A stretch of DNA of 64,000 nucleotides from Styela clava (GCF_964204865.1 NC_135262.1:18839650-18903649), one strand, 5' to 3'. Positions 36,143 through 48,055 are shown, numbered from the stretch's first letter. The notes: a model not told the origin generated them from the letters alone. Program-made: numbers and translations.

Positions 36143-36905
36143 GGGTCTTACTACTTACTGAATACAGCGCGAAACACCGCAAAGAGCGCAAAACAGCGCG
36201 AAACAGCGCAAAAGAGCGCGAAACAGCGCAAAATAGCGCGTAACAGCGCAAAACAGAGGAAAACAGCGCGAAACAGAAGGAAACCAGCGCAAAACAGGGG
36301 GAAACAGCGCAAAACAGGAGACGCAGTCATTACCACCTCCTGCCACGAAAGAACCACGGCGCCTCTCGCCATGGTTTCATGGCGCTATTTCCGGTATATT
36401 TACAAGGTTATGTACCGGATTATAGGTCATCATGCGAAATTTTATCTACCTTTTTGGTGCTCCAGAAGTATGTGCAGCAATATGTCGCACAACCTGAATG
36501 CGCTACACACACACACACATACTATTTTCAGGTTGTGCGCCATCTTAGTGCACATACTTCTGGAGGTCCCTTTTTACCTAACCCTAACCCTAAAGCCAAC
36601 CATATCCACATGGAAATTGTTCTAAATTATGGTACCCAAAATGTGTCACCAGCGGGGGCAGACCTGCCATTACAGCATTACTGGCTACATACGTTGGTTT
36701 GTGTTTTTAATTTGCTGCCGTGGTAATCCAACTCAAAACAAGGTGCCCCAAACTCATTGCAAAATTTTTTTCTGCTTCACACTGTTTCCCTCTGTTTTGC
36801 GCTCTTTCGCGCTGTTTTGCGCTGTTTCCCTCTGTTTCGCGCTCTTTTGCGGTGTTTCGCGCTCTTTGTGGTGTTTCGCGCTGTATTCAGTAAGTAGTAA
36901 GACCG
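36143..36905. mobile_element. Foldback-like element with tandem-repeat arms and a 9-bp TSD
   Basis: The outermost 20 bp, GGTCTTACTACTTACTGAAT, recur inverted at the right end (to 36904). Inside each end is an array of about 10-11-bp units like GCGCGAAACA and GCGCAAAACA (36167-36318) and the inverted array (36775-36886). The 9-mer ATATTGTGA flanks both sides (36134-36142 and 36906-36914). Long inverted repeats built of short tandem units plus a 9-bp duplication match the Drosophila FB description. The middle, about 450 bp, contains a nested MITE copy and no transposase. Confidence 0.82.
36456..36570. repeat. Inverted-repeat MITE, copy 3, nested in the Foldback-like element
   Basis: Left GGTGCTCCAGAAGTATGTGC, right reversed GGGACCTCCAGAAGTATGTG. 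A short AC-repeat lies in the loop near 36509-36522. Flanked by T5 on both sides. Confidence 0.8.
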
Positions 36906-37497
36906 ATATTGTGAACATACTAGTGTAGCGAATGTGGAGTATAACTATGAATTTTGATGCGAGAGAGATTTTATTTCGTCAACCAGAAAAAAACAGTCAT
37001 AACAATAAATAAATAATGGCTACAAAAAAATACACTTTTTTCGGTATAGATTGGACGGAGCGATACGACCATGCGGTCAACGGAGTCAGCTCCCTCCAAG
37101 TTTACGCTGATAATAATTAACCCTTTTGTATTAATATCAAGTTGAATTCAATTAAAATAGCTCATTCAATTTCCCTGTTGACGATTAACTTAGCGAAGGC
37201 TTTACTCTTTATGTTGCTTAGTATCGACGAATTTGTGACTAGTTTCCGGCCTCCATTCGAGAGTTCAGAATTTAGTCTTTTTCATGTTTTTATGTTGCTT
37301 ACTGATTTGGACTTCAACCGTATATCTGGTATTAAGATTCCAGTGTATATTTCAAAATATCTATTAGGATTCAATTCGATCGTGCAACTTCACAATACAC
37401 GAACATTTGGCATTACAATATATTGTGTGCCTATTGACCTCTGTAGGAGTCAGTTGGGGTTTACTCTGCTAATCTGACACGCAGTTAGGGTCATCTT

Positions 37498-37562
37498 CAG
37501 TGGTGGGATTCAGCCGGTTCGCACCGCTCCTATAGAACCGTCTCACGGAACTATGAAAATCG
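37498..37562 (+). repeat. Solo terminal sequence related to the pogo-like element
   Basis: Begins CAGTGGTGGGATTCA, like the element at 38714-40756, then runs AGCCGGTTCGCACCG and ends near ACCGTCTCACGGAA. The inverted form of the last block appears at 38852-38864. Probably an internally deleted relative. Confidence 0.5.
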
Positions 37563-37660
37563 TTATTTATTTACTTATAAACAACACGCTTTTAATTTTG
37601 AAATTCCGTGCAGCTCTCAGTCTTGTTGCTCTATAATGACGTAATAATGTATTGTTTATA

Positions 37661-38044
37661 CCGTGTTTCCCCGAATATAAGACTGGGGGTTATTTCAATT
37701 TTCTTTCGCAAAATAACACTAGGGTTTATTTTCGTGGATGTCTTATATTTTCATTTATCAAAATCAAAGTAGAGAATAGCTATATTTTCAAATATACAAT
37801 CGATGAAAATCTATATCTATTTACTTATAAATACCGTAACACGTTTTCATTAAAAATAACTGCAAAACGTATATTATTAATCATTTAAAACGGGTAGGAG
37901 AGATTTCTTGCTATGGACTAGGTAAAAAAAAATTCACGTTATTGACTAGGTCTTATTTTAAGGGAAGGGCTTATATTAAAATCATTTTTAAAATTCAGGC
38001 TAGGTCCTATTTTCAGGGTAAGTCTTATTTTCGGGGAAAGACGG
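37661..38044. mobile_element. MITE with CCGTGTTTCCCCGAA termini and TA target site
   Basis: Left CCGTGTTTCCCCGAATATAA, right reversed CCGTCTTTCCCCGAAAATAA. TA flanks both ends (37659-37660 and 38045-38046), pointing to the Tc1/mariner/pogo group. It is 384 bp; internal TAGGTCTTATTTTA-like blocks repeat in direct order near the right end. Confidence 0.83.
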
Positions 38045-38164
38045 TATAGAATAACAGCATTTTTATAGAATATCAACATTCAAGCATGTGTTTTCATTAG
38101 ATCATACACCCCTCAGGTTTTTAAGTTCATTATCAACGAGTATATAATATATACAGCAATATAT

Positions 38165-38455
38165 AAACGAGAATATCGGTCAAAGACCGAAGATTTATCG
38201 ATCGAAAGTTAGGGGATCCCCCAAAACAGCGATCTTACCCCATAGTGACACCTTTTGTCTCATCACTAATTATTTATTACCTCGCTAATTATACGACATA
38301 ATTCATCCAAAATCAATAGAATTCTGGTCCGACATATGATGAATGCACATGAAAAATCTGGAGCAGATTCAATCTCGCTTTCGTGAGATATCGCTTGCAT
38401 CTAACAGACAAACAAATACCTATCAACATACTTACCGATTAAAATCGATAAGTAA
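38165..38455 (+). repeat. Dispersed repeat shared with the LINE tail
   Basis: Starts GAGAATATCGGTCAAAGACC (a small palindrome TCGGTC...GACCGA) and ends with the palindromic CGATTAAAATCGATAAGT. The shorter copy at 28985-29158 lacks about 60 bp after the opening hairpin and about 40 bp before the end. No coding potential. Family not recognised. Confidence 0.7.
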
Positions 38456-38713
38456 CAATCCTTCACATCATCAAAAATTTCGTTGCTAATTCTGACATAA
38501 TGATGCTTACTTAACCATTATTTTGAAATATTAATTGGGAAGTAATTAAAAAAGATCAGTTTATTTGCTAAAAAACATGGGACTTTTTGTAACAAAACCG
38601 ACTGAAAAATATGTCGGGGGGATGTGGGACCTGCGAGACATTTTTGGTTTTAATATAATATTTTATTAACTACAGCAGCTAGGTTGGCCTCCTGCATTCT
38701 ACTAAGTACTATA

Positions 38714-40756
38714 CCCAGTGGTGGGATTCAAATTTTTTGTCAGCCGGTTCCATCACACAAATGTCATATTTTCAGCCGGTTTCGTTGCAAAAAGTCATGT
38801 TTTTTTTCAGTAATGCTAACCGGTTCGCTGATCTCATAAAATTCCGTGAGACGGTGCCCATAACGCATTAAACGGTCAAATATTTTCGCTTCATACAAAA
38901 CTGTGGACTTTATTGGACAAATAAATTTATAAAATTTTGTATAATTGGTTGAGTTGAGTTGAGTTTATGGAACGGTAAAACAGTACTTTATGAAAATTTG
39001 TGCAGAAGAGCATAAATAGGGTGAAACAACGAAACAATATGTTTTATCTTTGTAAGATTTCATGTTTATCAACATCCATAAGCCTATAAATGCCAGAGAG
39101 GCGTTTGGTCGTTGCCACAGGTGCGGGGTCATTCCGCACCCTAACGATATATCCTCGTCTAACAGAAGCTACGTCTTCAAATTGTGGAAACACAAATCCA
39201 TTCCTTATTTTTTCAGACTTTTACATGAATTTTACTTCAAATTCATCATCATCATCGGGTCCACCAACCAATAACCCAACGAAAATCTTGCATCTCTCGT
39301 TAGTGTCGTCGTATACTTTTGCTAAAACATAGTCATCGTAGGACGTTTTTCGTAACACCAAATTGTCTCCAGTATTTTTTACGGATGAAGCATCATCATT
39401 TACCGAAGAATCTGGATGAACAGAAATTACACCATCTTCACTTGTATGAGTTGCTGCTGCTATTCAAGGCCTGGCGTTTTCGTCGTTGGTAGGGTTTTAT
39501 TTTCTTGAGCTGCTCCAGCTTCGTCTTTTCCGGTGTGCTTGTTATAGTTGCGGATTATAATTTTCTTTTGTTGGATCTTTTATTCGACGAAGAAACCCTC
39601 GGACATCGAACGGGTACACTCCAGTTGTAAGAAATCTAGCTGTAATGTTCAACATAACGGCGCCAGCGTATGCAGTAACTTCGTATATAGTGATCACTTT
39701 TTCTGGATGGGTAGCTGACCAGGAATCACATTTTCCATTGTTCAGTACGAAATGCTATTTTGCGAAGTGCTTTTTATTTCACTTTTTAAATAAAAAAAAA
39801 AAACATTGAGATGCGTATTCTCTTTTAAAAGGGTCAAATACGCTAACATCCAGAGGCTGAAGCTTGTGGCTGCAGTGCAGAGAAAACGTGCGAATATGCA
39901 ATCCATGACTGCGTGACATATCAATAACTCCCAGCGATATGTGGCTGGTATGATAATTCACTAGAAGAATTGCGGGATTTGACTTCGAAACTTTCATCAA
40001 CCAGGGGAAATGTGCGAGAACCTCTGAAAAAATTTCTGTTGTCATCCACCCTGACCGGCAAGCAAGACCAAGACACTCAGGTAGGCATCTCTAAGCATTA
40101 TATCTTGGAATTGGACGTGAGGAAAGACAAAAGCCGGTGGCAATGCGTTTCCTATGGCGTTCACGCGTGCGCACATTGTGACAGTAACGCCGCGTTCCGC
40201 TGATGGTATGCTTCCGACCTGTTTTCTTCCTTATTTCTGCGATAACTTGCGGGGTTTCAACAACAGTGTTAATGACTGTTTCGTCAGGATTCCAAATATT
40301 TTGTGGTAAAATCGGTCTTTGTTTCATGTACAATTTTTTCAAGTTATCGAAAAAAATTTCAACGTTATGCTTGTTGAAAGCCATTGCTCTAGCCTTGCTT
40401 GTTGGCTCTGGCTGGCAAAGGCTCAAGTTTTCTGTTCACCTCCGAAATCCTTTAAGCCAATCCTCACCTGCACAACCGTTCCTGCTCCAACTGCTAGGAA
40501 TATTTTTTCTATTCTTCAACGCATACGCATATGCCATTCGCTTAGCCTGATCGCTTTTTAAAAATACATTTACCACCGTTTCTCAAGAATGCAAGACGAC
40601 TCAACCTCGATGCCATGGCGAAATTGAAATTAGAATTCGGCCACTAGGTGTCGAGAATTAGCGTTGTTGCATCGGCCCCCTTGCGTCGCAGGTCCCACAT
40701 CTCCCCTCTTTTGTGATGGAATCGGCTGACGAAAAAATTTGAATCCCACTACTGGA
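38714..40756 (-). mobile_element. Decayed pogo-like DNA transposon
   Basis: Inverted ends of about 37 bp: left CAGTGGTGGGATTCAAATTT, right reversed CAGTAGTGGGATTCAAATTT, both continuing into TTTGTCAGCCG-like sequence. A TA precedes the left end; the right side reads CA, so the TA duplication is imperfect. Transposase remnants on the minus strand identify the pogo/Tigger DDE group. Confidence 0.82.
39779..40426 (-). pseudogene. pogo-like (DDE_1) transposase remnant
   Basis: Two minus-strand pieces in different frames. The first (40426-40091) has KARAMAFNKHNVEIFFDNLK and WNPDETVIN, matching the segment around the first catalytic Asp. The second (40045-39779) has NPAILLVNYHTSHISLG and HCSHKLQPLDVSVFDPFK. 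In active relatives the ILLV segment is followed by an Asp; here it is Asn, so a catalytic residue is lost. Frameshifts and further stops mark it as dead. Confidence 0.85.
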
Positions 40757-40877
40757 CATCTTCCCCTATACAAGTCGCCTCAAGAAGCGCCTATTATCAG
40801 CTAATCTAGTTGCCTAAATTTTGAACAGTAAACGAAAATGAAAGTGCACATATATCTGAGGACCCAATACAATTTTT

Positions 40878-42745
40878 GGCCTTCATCACAGAAACTCTAG
40901 GTTTCTTAATATAATGATAAACGATATGCCTACTGCCTAGGACTATTCCATCAGATAATGTTGGGTTGTTTGCGCCGACGATAGCGCACTATGGCACATT
41001 AAACTCAAAATTGAGGATTCGATCGTTTCCTCGCGGAACACGGAATTGTATTCAATCCTGATGCAATCATTGAGGTTTTAGGATCTCGGTCGCCAAATCA
41101 ACATTACCGTAGTACTTACTAATCTTCAGCCGAAAAAATCACCACCAATACAACTAAACATTAAACAAGAGTGAAAAACAGAATCAAAACGTCATAAAAA
41201 TCGGAAATGAAGTACGTTGGGGGTATATTTTGATAAACGCCTAAATTACAAAAGACATACCGAATATGTTGTAGAAAAATGCAGTGAACAGACTAATCCA
41301 CTGCGCTTGCCTAATGGAACTACTTGGAGAGCTAAAAACTTCCCTCTTTTATCATTGAACAGATTATTATTTCGACCCCTTATCGAATATGCTGTGGAAG
41401 TGTATTTTTCAGCATTAATATATGCCATACAAAAATGGCAATGGCATCTCCGTGTCTACGCATCGCTGCACGTGGCCTGACGAGTAGGCTACGACAATAT
41501 GTGTACTACAAGTTATTTTGTAACGAGATGCCATTTAATAAACGCAGATGCAATTACTCTATATAAAGATAAACTGCTGACATTTGTTGATCATCCTCGC
41601 CAAGAAAACATCGACCATTCACGACATCAGATATTTCCCAACTCTACAAGTTTCCGTACATTTGGTATGATTGTATGGACTTTTGATATTATGAAAATTA
41701 ATATAAGTATTGTTATACTTGAAGAAATTCTACCATTGTACATGTATGAAATTAACATCGACAATACATTATCGAGTATACTCTTACCTTGTTATATATA
41801 TGACGGATCAAATAAAATCCATACGTTTAGAATTTAGATTATATGAGCGAATCATAACCATTGCACATGTACAGATAGTTCAAATTTTTCAATGAATCCG
41901 GTTCTGAGATTTTTATTTTATATAGGAATATTTGTATGGGATTTAGACCTGACAAGGACTGTTCCTCTTTCGATTGCAAAGTTTTTGCAGTCTATAGTGC
42001 ATTGGAATGGGCAATAAATAACTATCCCGCAGGGAATAAACTTGTAAGCTCAGATTGTATGTCTTACATTCACGCTTTCAATTATAACTCCAATAAAATA
42101 AGTAATTTAGCTTCAAATATTCAAGCCTGCATTTTTTAATTACAAGAACAGAGATGCGAAATCACTTTACTTCGGTCTCTCGGGAATGTTGCCATTCCGG
42201 GTAACGAAAAGGCCTACAAAATATAATGATTTGAGTTGGGTTGCGCGAGACTAGCTCACTATAGCTTTCCTCTATGGCATGCCTTTATGTTAGTGGATTC
42301 GTATGCGTAGGAATAAATATGACTATTCTATCCAATTAAAGTTGAGTAAAGACTTTGGTCGAACGAAACTTTACACAGAAATACATTTGGGGTAGTGTGC
42401 AGCTGGACTCTTTAATTGGATATAATATATATAATTATGTTAGTAAAAGATTGTCCAGGATAAGTAATTTAAATAAAGTGACCAATAGGCTCATTACAAG
42501 ACCATTTTCCCCTCAATTAAAAATTGCATAAAGATCGACATGGTTACCACGATTAATGGACACAATTTTATTTCGACTCCAGACGGGACATTGCCGTTTA
42601 AATGAGCACCTCCATAATATAGGATTTCATAATACTGGCTTTTGCGATTTTTCGAGAGACTGTGGAACATTTTCGAATGAACTGCCGTGCGTACAGTAAT
42701 GGAAGACAAATACCTAATTTATTCCCTCCACTGATGATTATGTAA
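40878..42745 (+). pseudogene. RNase H-bearing non-LTR retrotransposon fragment (jockey/I group)
   Basis: Pieces of one ORF2 follow in order on the plus strand with frameshifts: NIMINDMPTA (about 40893), ADDSALWHIK (about 40977, the RT catalytic motif, after a 2-nt insertion), GVYFDKRLNYKRHTEYV (41217 on), SLNRLLFRPLIEYAVEVYFS, RNase H-like EWAINNYPAGNKLVSSDCMS (41950-42060), GNVAIPGNEKAY (about 42187) and a C-terminal TGHCRLNEHLHNIGFHNTGF block (about 42588). It is 5'-truncated, abutting the pogo element, and broken throughout. The gag-like fragment at 35830-36133 could be from the same family but not the same copy. Confidence 0.82.
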
Positions 42746-43430
42746 ACTCCATCAGGAGATGAATATGGGCATACTAAAAATTGGTTTTTAAATTTCCTGG
42801 CGCAAAAGACTTATTGAAGAATTATTGAAAGCGCCATATACTTTCATACAACACATACACACACACTTGTGCCATTCACTTGTGTTATGATGTAATCAGT
42901 TTTAACTATCGTGTGGTCACCTCCCAGCACTTCATTAATTACAATCGTGTGGGAAATAACAGAAATCTCGAAGAATTACAATAAGTCAACAATGCATTTA
43001 TATTATATATGTGTGTAAGACATATATTTATTTGAGTTACATATTATGGGGACAATGGTTCATAAACCATCGAAAAGCTTGTTGTGGACTCTCGCAGTAA
43101 CTATACTGTCGTTTTAATTGTAATATACCACCACATCAATTCAAATACAAACGAAAATTTACTATGTGGACTGTTCCCAATACAATCGAGTAAATCAACG
43201 CCGATTTGGAGTGATCATTACAATATCTAATTGGTAGTTTTGGTACATATTTTATATTTGCCAAGATTTGGCGAAAAGGGTGGACTGATTTGTCCTGAAA
43301 AGCGAGCTAATTATTTGCGTCATCATTGGCCATTTCCTGTTATTTTTCACTTACGCACATCCCATTCAGAGTTTATGCTGCATTGCTGTGATTATCTGGA
43401 CGAAGCTATCACGATGCCCTCACAAACAAA
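42746..43430. other. Upstream flank of the secreted-protein gene
   Basis: AT-rich, with a short AC-run near 42855-42867. No gene or clear repeat seen. The promoter of the downstream gene should lie here, but I find no convincing TATA or initiator. Confidence 0.35.
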
Positions 43431-44411
43431 ATGAGGGTGAAGCAACACGTATTGATCTATTTGGCATTAGAACTTCCTTCATTTTTGGCAACGGAGTGGT
43501 GTCCATCTGGTAAGGCGTATAATTGTTTTGATTCGTATACGGTTATGGAACGTAACAGTTAAAATTGTAGGTTAAAATTTGGTCGTCATCTTGTTCAATT
43601 TTCTGCCATGGATTATTAAAAAGCCAATCAATGACAACGTTACTTTTGTTGTCTTTTAGTGCAAACAACATACACAAAAAATCAATTGGATATTCTGAGA
43701 AGGCTTATAGAAAACAATTTAGTACATTTGAACCAGTTACATCGTCTTGGACATTTAAAAGCTTCGGAAAAAGTTAGCGTAGAAGAGGATCCGAATGGGT
43801 TTAAAACCAGAGGTGAAACGTCTTTCAATCTTTTACTGATATTTCTTTCCATTGCTCATAATTTATTACATTACTCTTTAGCTACAAACGCGGATGATGA
43901 TTTAAAACTATTTGCTATCGGAGCCTTCACCAAAATGATTGAACAAGTTCTATGTGGGCATTTCATGTGTTTATATGGTTCTACTTGTAAGATCAGGTCC
44001 TTGAGCAACGTGTTCATCAGCTCGGCGGCTTCAACTGCTGGCACAATTCGTTCTATACTGGAAGAAACGTTTGGAACTCGATTATATTGGGAAGGATGGA
44101 GTATGGATTATGAACTGCAGCAGATTCGAAAATACTATGGTGCGTTTCCAAATGGGTGGTTTTTCTTCAAATCACCTGATGATGCAAGATCAATGCCAAA
44201 CACAGCTCATGACTTTACTCTCTTTTCAAATCCCGAGCCAGGGTACTATTTTCCCAATCTCGAATGGTTATATGTGCATCTAATGTATGCCCTCTTACAA
44301 GAATTTCTCGACGATAAATCTAGTTGCATTTTACAAGGCTTGTCTGATAGATTTGCTTACTGTGAGTGTCCGCCCGGATTACATGGTTTACATTGTGAAA
44401 ATTGTAAATAA
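43431..44411 (+). CDS. Secreted cysteine-rich protein, copy B (two exons, 276 aa)
   Basis: Exon 1 43431-43509, intron 43510-43659 (150 bp, GTAAGG...TTTTAG), exon 2 43660-44411 (TAA). The phase-1 join keeps one frame of 831 nt. Exon 1 encodes a signal peptide with a hydrophobic core (VLIYLALELPSFLA). Exon 2 encodes an N-terminal amphipathic segment (LDILRRLIENNLVHLNQLHR), a hydrophobic helix near FNLLLIFLSIAHNLL, the motif CGHFMCLYGSTC, an aromatic-rich central region and the ending CECPPGLHGLHCENC, which looks like the last loop of an EGF-like module. It aligns with the 4889-6895 product from the EDPNG segment to the C terminus and has about 35 more residues before it. Family and function are not recognised; secretion is inferred from the signal peptide. 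A lipocalin gene lies 723 bp downstream, tail to tail. Confidence 0.8.
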
Positions 44412-44412
44412 A
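44407..44412 (+). promoter_or_regulatory. AATAAA polyadenylation signal overlapping the stop codon
   Basis: AATAAA contains the TAA stop (44409-44411) of the secreted-protein gene. If used, the 3' UTR would be only about 10-30 nt. Confidence 0.55.
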
Positions 44413-45134
44413 ACGTAATTTTTCAATTCTCTTGATTTTTGCGTAAGAATATAACTATTTGTTATGATGATGTTTCATCGTTATTATGTCCCTATGAACC
44501 AGACTGTATAACAAGCAATAGTTGGGTAACAAATCATAATCGTTATATTGAAAACGACGCGTCTAGGATGAATTCGACAACGTTAGCCCACAATCAGCAC
44601 ATTGTGTGCAGTATTTATTCGTTATTCATGTGGGTGAAGAATTCTCTATTAGGGAGAAGACGGTTAGAAACATGAGAGTACAGCGATTAAGATTAGGCAA
44701 GTTAGTTGCCGCCCGTTGCGTAAAACCAGCCGCGAGTTTCACCAGAATGTTCATTCGCATGTAAAAGGCACTGATCTGAAGTCAAAGTCTAGCCTACAGT
44801 TAGACGGATGAGACGGATAGCTGAAACACACTTCGGACACAGTCCCTACGACTAACGATTTTGAAATGAAAGGGCAAAAGCTGAATATGAATTAATATTT
44901 TTATTGTTAAATGTTCTAGCAATTTTATTCAGCTGTCCTAAAGTTGAAGGGTATGCCATTAGATATAACAAACTTACTCTAAAACTTACATTTTTGAATA
45001 GGTCATGCGATTACTGGGTTACTTTTTCGATATGTTTAACATTGTATAACATCAATTACATATACTAGATATAATATTTAGTTATTATGTAAATATAAAC
45101 ACACTTGGTTGACAAATATGTAGACATTAGCATT
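44413..45134. other. Intergenic space between convergent genes
   Basis: Separates the ends of the secreted-protein gene and the lipocalin gene. A small plus-strand ORF (44439-44675) has no recognised features. Confidence 0.35.
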
Positions 45135-47457
45135 TTAATAAGCAATTCTTTCTGGCATGCTAAATTTACGACAGCCTGATAAGTACAAGGGAACAGCGCT
45201 CCAGCCACCACCGATCGTAACAAGCTTGTTGTGCACTCGTAGAATGTCTTCTGCAGTGGGGTGTGGATTTCGACTGAGAGCCCATATATACTTTGGACCT
45301 GGAAAATAAGAATTGAAAGTATTTTTCATACAAAGTAATTGATTTCCCAAGTAACCGTGGAAGCTAACCAGCTTCCTTTTTTAAAACCAATTCTAAGATA
45401 TCATGAAATAGTTTTGATTTCAGCGATGGGAACGTGATTTTTGACATACAATTTTTAAAAGAATGCAATGCTATGTTTCCAAGAGGTTTGGGTTTCTTGT
45501 TTATTTCTGTGTCAATGTCTAGAAAGTATTTTCTTGGGGTCAAGGGTCGGCAAAACATCCATACTATTGGCAGATGATAACGAACGAATAATTTTATAGA
45601 TTTAATGTAAGAAAATTGCGAATCGAAATATCTACCCAATAATCAAAATTCGAGTGTTTCAAATAAACCGTCCGTGCAAGGCTTGGTGAATGTAGAGTAT
45701 TTACGAATATATTTTTATACTGATATTTGTTTGTATTAAAGCAGGAAAGTGTTTTGTTGAAATCCATACCGACCTTCTCTACCACACTGCAAGCACAGTA
45801 AATAATGCCCATAATCTGTAAAGCAACTAAACGGATGCTCATAAATGTACCGCAAGTCTGCAATGCAAAAAAGTGTATTTATTAATCAGCTATGTCACTA
45901 TCTTGCTCTATGCATTCACGTTCGGTACATATGTCTAATAGTATAAAGATTGTATTCTGAGAATAAGTTTGTTTATCAAGAGTTTGACATTAAGGTTTTT
46001 TCAACTTTGGCACTTACTTTTTCATATAACGGTTCATGGCACTTAAAGCAGTCAAAAAATGGTAATTGGTATATTATTTTTTATTTACATTTTTTAGGTA
46101 TGATTTCCCTATTATATATATTTGCAACATAGGTGTTTTCTGAGTGCATCTGATTTGATCAATTTTTCAACTAAAATAATTTATAACAATATAAATAGTA
46201 GTGAAAATGAAAGTTATCATAAGAGTTCACCTCCCGACGCTCCGTTACGTTTTTCCACATCCATCCCCAAAAAATCTGCAAAAAATGATCATCTTTTTAT
46301 CTAAGTTTAAAATACTTCAAATATAAATTTATTAAGTGAAAAAAATTTTTGCAAACCGAAACTTGTGTCGTATCTTGTAATTGAAGTTCCGTTCTGATAC
46401 CAACGGAATGGTATGACTTCACTGATTGACATTGTTCCTCTGTGTAGAAAAAATTAAGTTAAGCGTAAGCCTTTACTCAGAAACTAAAAATTCAATTTGT
46501 AATCTCATTTACGTCAGTCATAAAACATTGAGTTACAAAAGTAATATTATATACCACTCCCAGCATCAGTTCATAGAATATCCGGTTGAGCAATTCCCTA
46601 GGTCTGGAGAATTCATTCTACTATGATTTGATATGATTTGTCGGCTGTTACAACTTTTATAAATCTTAAATTCAGAAAATGTCAGACAGATTTTCACTTA
46701 AAAAGCCAGATTTATATTCTTGATTAGGAAAACTTTAGCTAAGTATCCGGGTGCAAAATTAATTTTGGCTCAATCCGTAACCAACTCAATGCTGACCAGA
46801 CGACAAAGTTAGAAGCGATAATACGTCGGTGTGTTCCATTTCGGATCTCAAGTCCCAATTTCGAAAGTTCACCTATTCGTTCGACTATATTCGCTATTGT
46901 CAGCTTTTAACGCCGCTTATTCCAGGTTGAATTTTTTTTTTAACTTCTATAATCCCGAAGATCTATAAGGCAGTGCATAGCGGAACCGATTAGTAGGTAA
47001 CCATTTTAAAATAAATTATCTACGTATATCAAAATTCTTTACTTTTCCGCTGATGAAATACCCTGGATTTGAGCAAAAATTCCGTCAGGAATTTCTATGA
47101 AATATTTGATCACATAACATGGTACACCGCGTTCAACTCTATCATTGGTGATTAGGATGTGATACCAAGAATCAGGAAGCTGCAATATAGTGATACAAGA
47201 TTTATATAGAAGAGATAGCCTACATTCCTTACATAGATATAAACAGCTGGTGGCGTAATTCAATTGAACCCCTTTTATCGCCAAGTATTTGTTCTTTCAA
47301 CTCAATGATTGTTACCAATGCTCACCATATTATAATTCACTTCATCAGATACAGGCAATGCGCAGTTTTTGTTTTCGCGACGGTATTCTGGTTTTCCAAC
47401 TGCTGGGTTGAACATCAAGCAGACCATCAAAACAAAGACACAACTTGAGAAGATCAT
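45135..47457 (-). CDS. Lipocalin, apolipoprotein D-like (five exons, 183 aa)
   Basis: Small secreted ligand-binding beta-barrel. Minus-strand exons: 47457-47326, 47179-47043, 46439-46405 (35 nt), 45857-45774, 45298-45135 (TAA). All introns are GT-AG, phases agree and the CDS is 552 nt, the normal lipocalin size. Residues 1-21 are a signal peptide (MIFSSCVFVLMVCLMFNPAVG). The three conserved lipocalin blocks are present: LPDSWYHI with the invariant Trp49 (the usual Gly of GxW is replaced), FTDYGHYLL with TDY at 115-117, and YIWALSRNPHP with the conserved Arg139. Block spacing and the LSR-P-P-type C-terminal helix resemble ApoD. Ligand unknown. The 35-nt exon is the least certain part: it has a strong acceptor (TTTTTTCTACACAG) but a weaker GTTGGT donor. 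An ATTAAA signal overlaps the stop. Confidence 0.86.
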
Positions 47458-47984
47458 TGTTATACGTTCGACAGTTTTGAACGAAATGAGAAAATATGTC
47501 CAGATAAAGCAATATTAAATCGGGAATGTCAGCAGAAGCAAGTATACTTCCCTAGTTTTCCATCCAGTACGCACGTTTCCACTGCATGTTCAGTTTATGC
47601 AATATCAAAATGCAGACGTTACGAGATTCTCTGTTTTCCAATGAGATCATTCCCCTCAATTCAGGCAATAACAAAGTCACGACAGAACAAGGAGCGATGC
47701 TAAGAGATATGCACACAAATCACTACCTTCCAAGTGCATAATTTCGTTTAAGGCCTCAATTTCAAGGTTACGTGACCATCTTCAATGCGGTATCAAATTT
47801 AGCAAATAATACATTTATTTGTTATGCGAAATTAATATTCTATCTGTAAAAATAAGTCGCATTTAAGTTAAGAAATATCGTTTTTCACCCGAGGTTAGGA
47901 AGCATCCAAAATAATTCCTATTGGCGATAATATGAGGTAATATTCCTTATCCTATATTTGCCTGGTATTTGTCTGTTTAAACCA
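47458..47984. other. Upstream flank of the lipocalin gene
   Basis: Probable promoter region of the lipocalin gene; no specific element recognised. Confidence 0.35.
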
Positions 47985-48055
47985 GGGGTCGACAACCTTC
48001 TTTCGCTCGCGGGCCGAAATTAAGGGTTGCAAGTCTTGGCGGGCTGCACACGTAT
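47985..48055 (+). repeat. hAT-like terminus next to a minisatellite
   Basis: CCAGGGGTCGACAACCTTCT followed by GCGGGCCG and GGCGGGCTGCACACG, a layout common at ends of animal hAT elements. The matching opposite end was not found. Confidence 0.55.

Noticed and set aside
35994..36372. Phe/Arg/Cys-repeat ORFs on the minus strand, and mirrored ones at 36629-36928
   Set aside because: Translations of the tandem-repeat arms of the Foldback-like element.
36577..36592. Telomere-like CCTAACCCTAACCC
   Set aside because: Only about two to three units, inside a repeat; similar short motifs sit in the MITE arms, so this is not a telomeric tract.
46726..46810. Alternative lipocalin middle exon with EPKINFAPGYLAKVFLI on the minus strand
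   Set aside because: It looked lipocalin-like, but no donor gives the required phase; the 35-nt exon at 46405-46439 closes the frame exactly.
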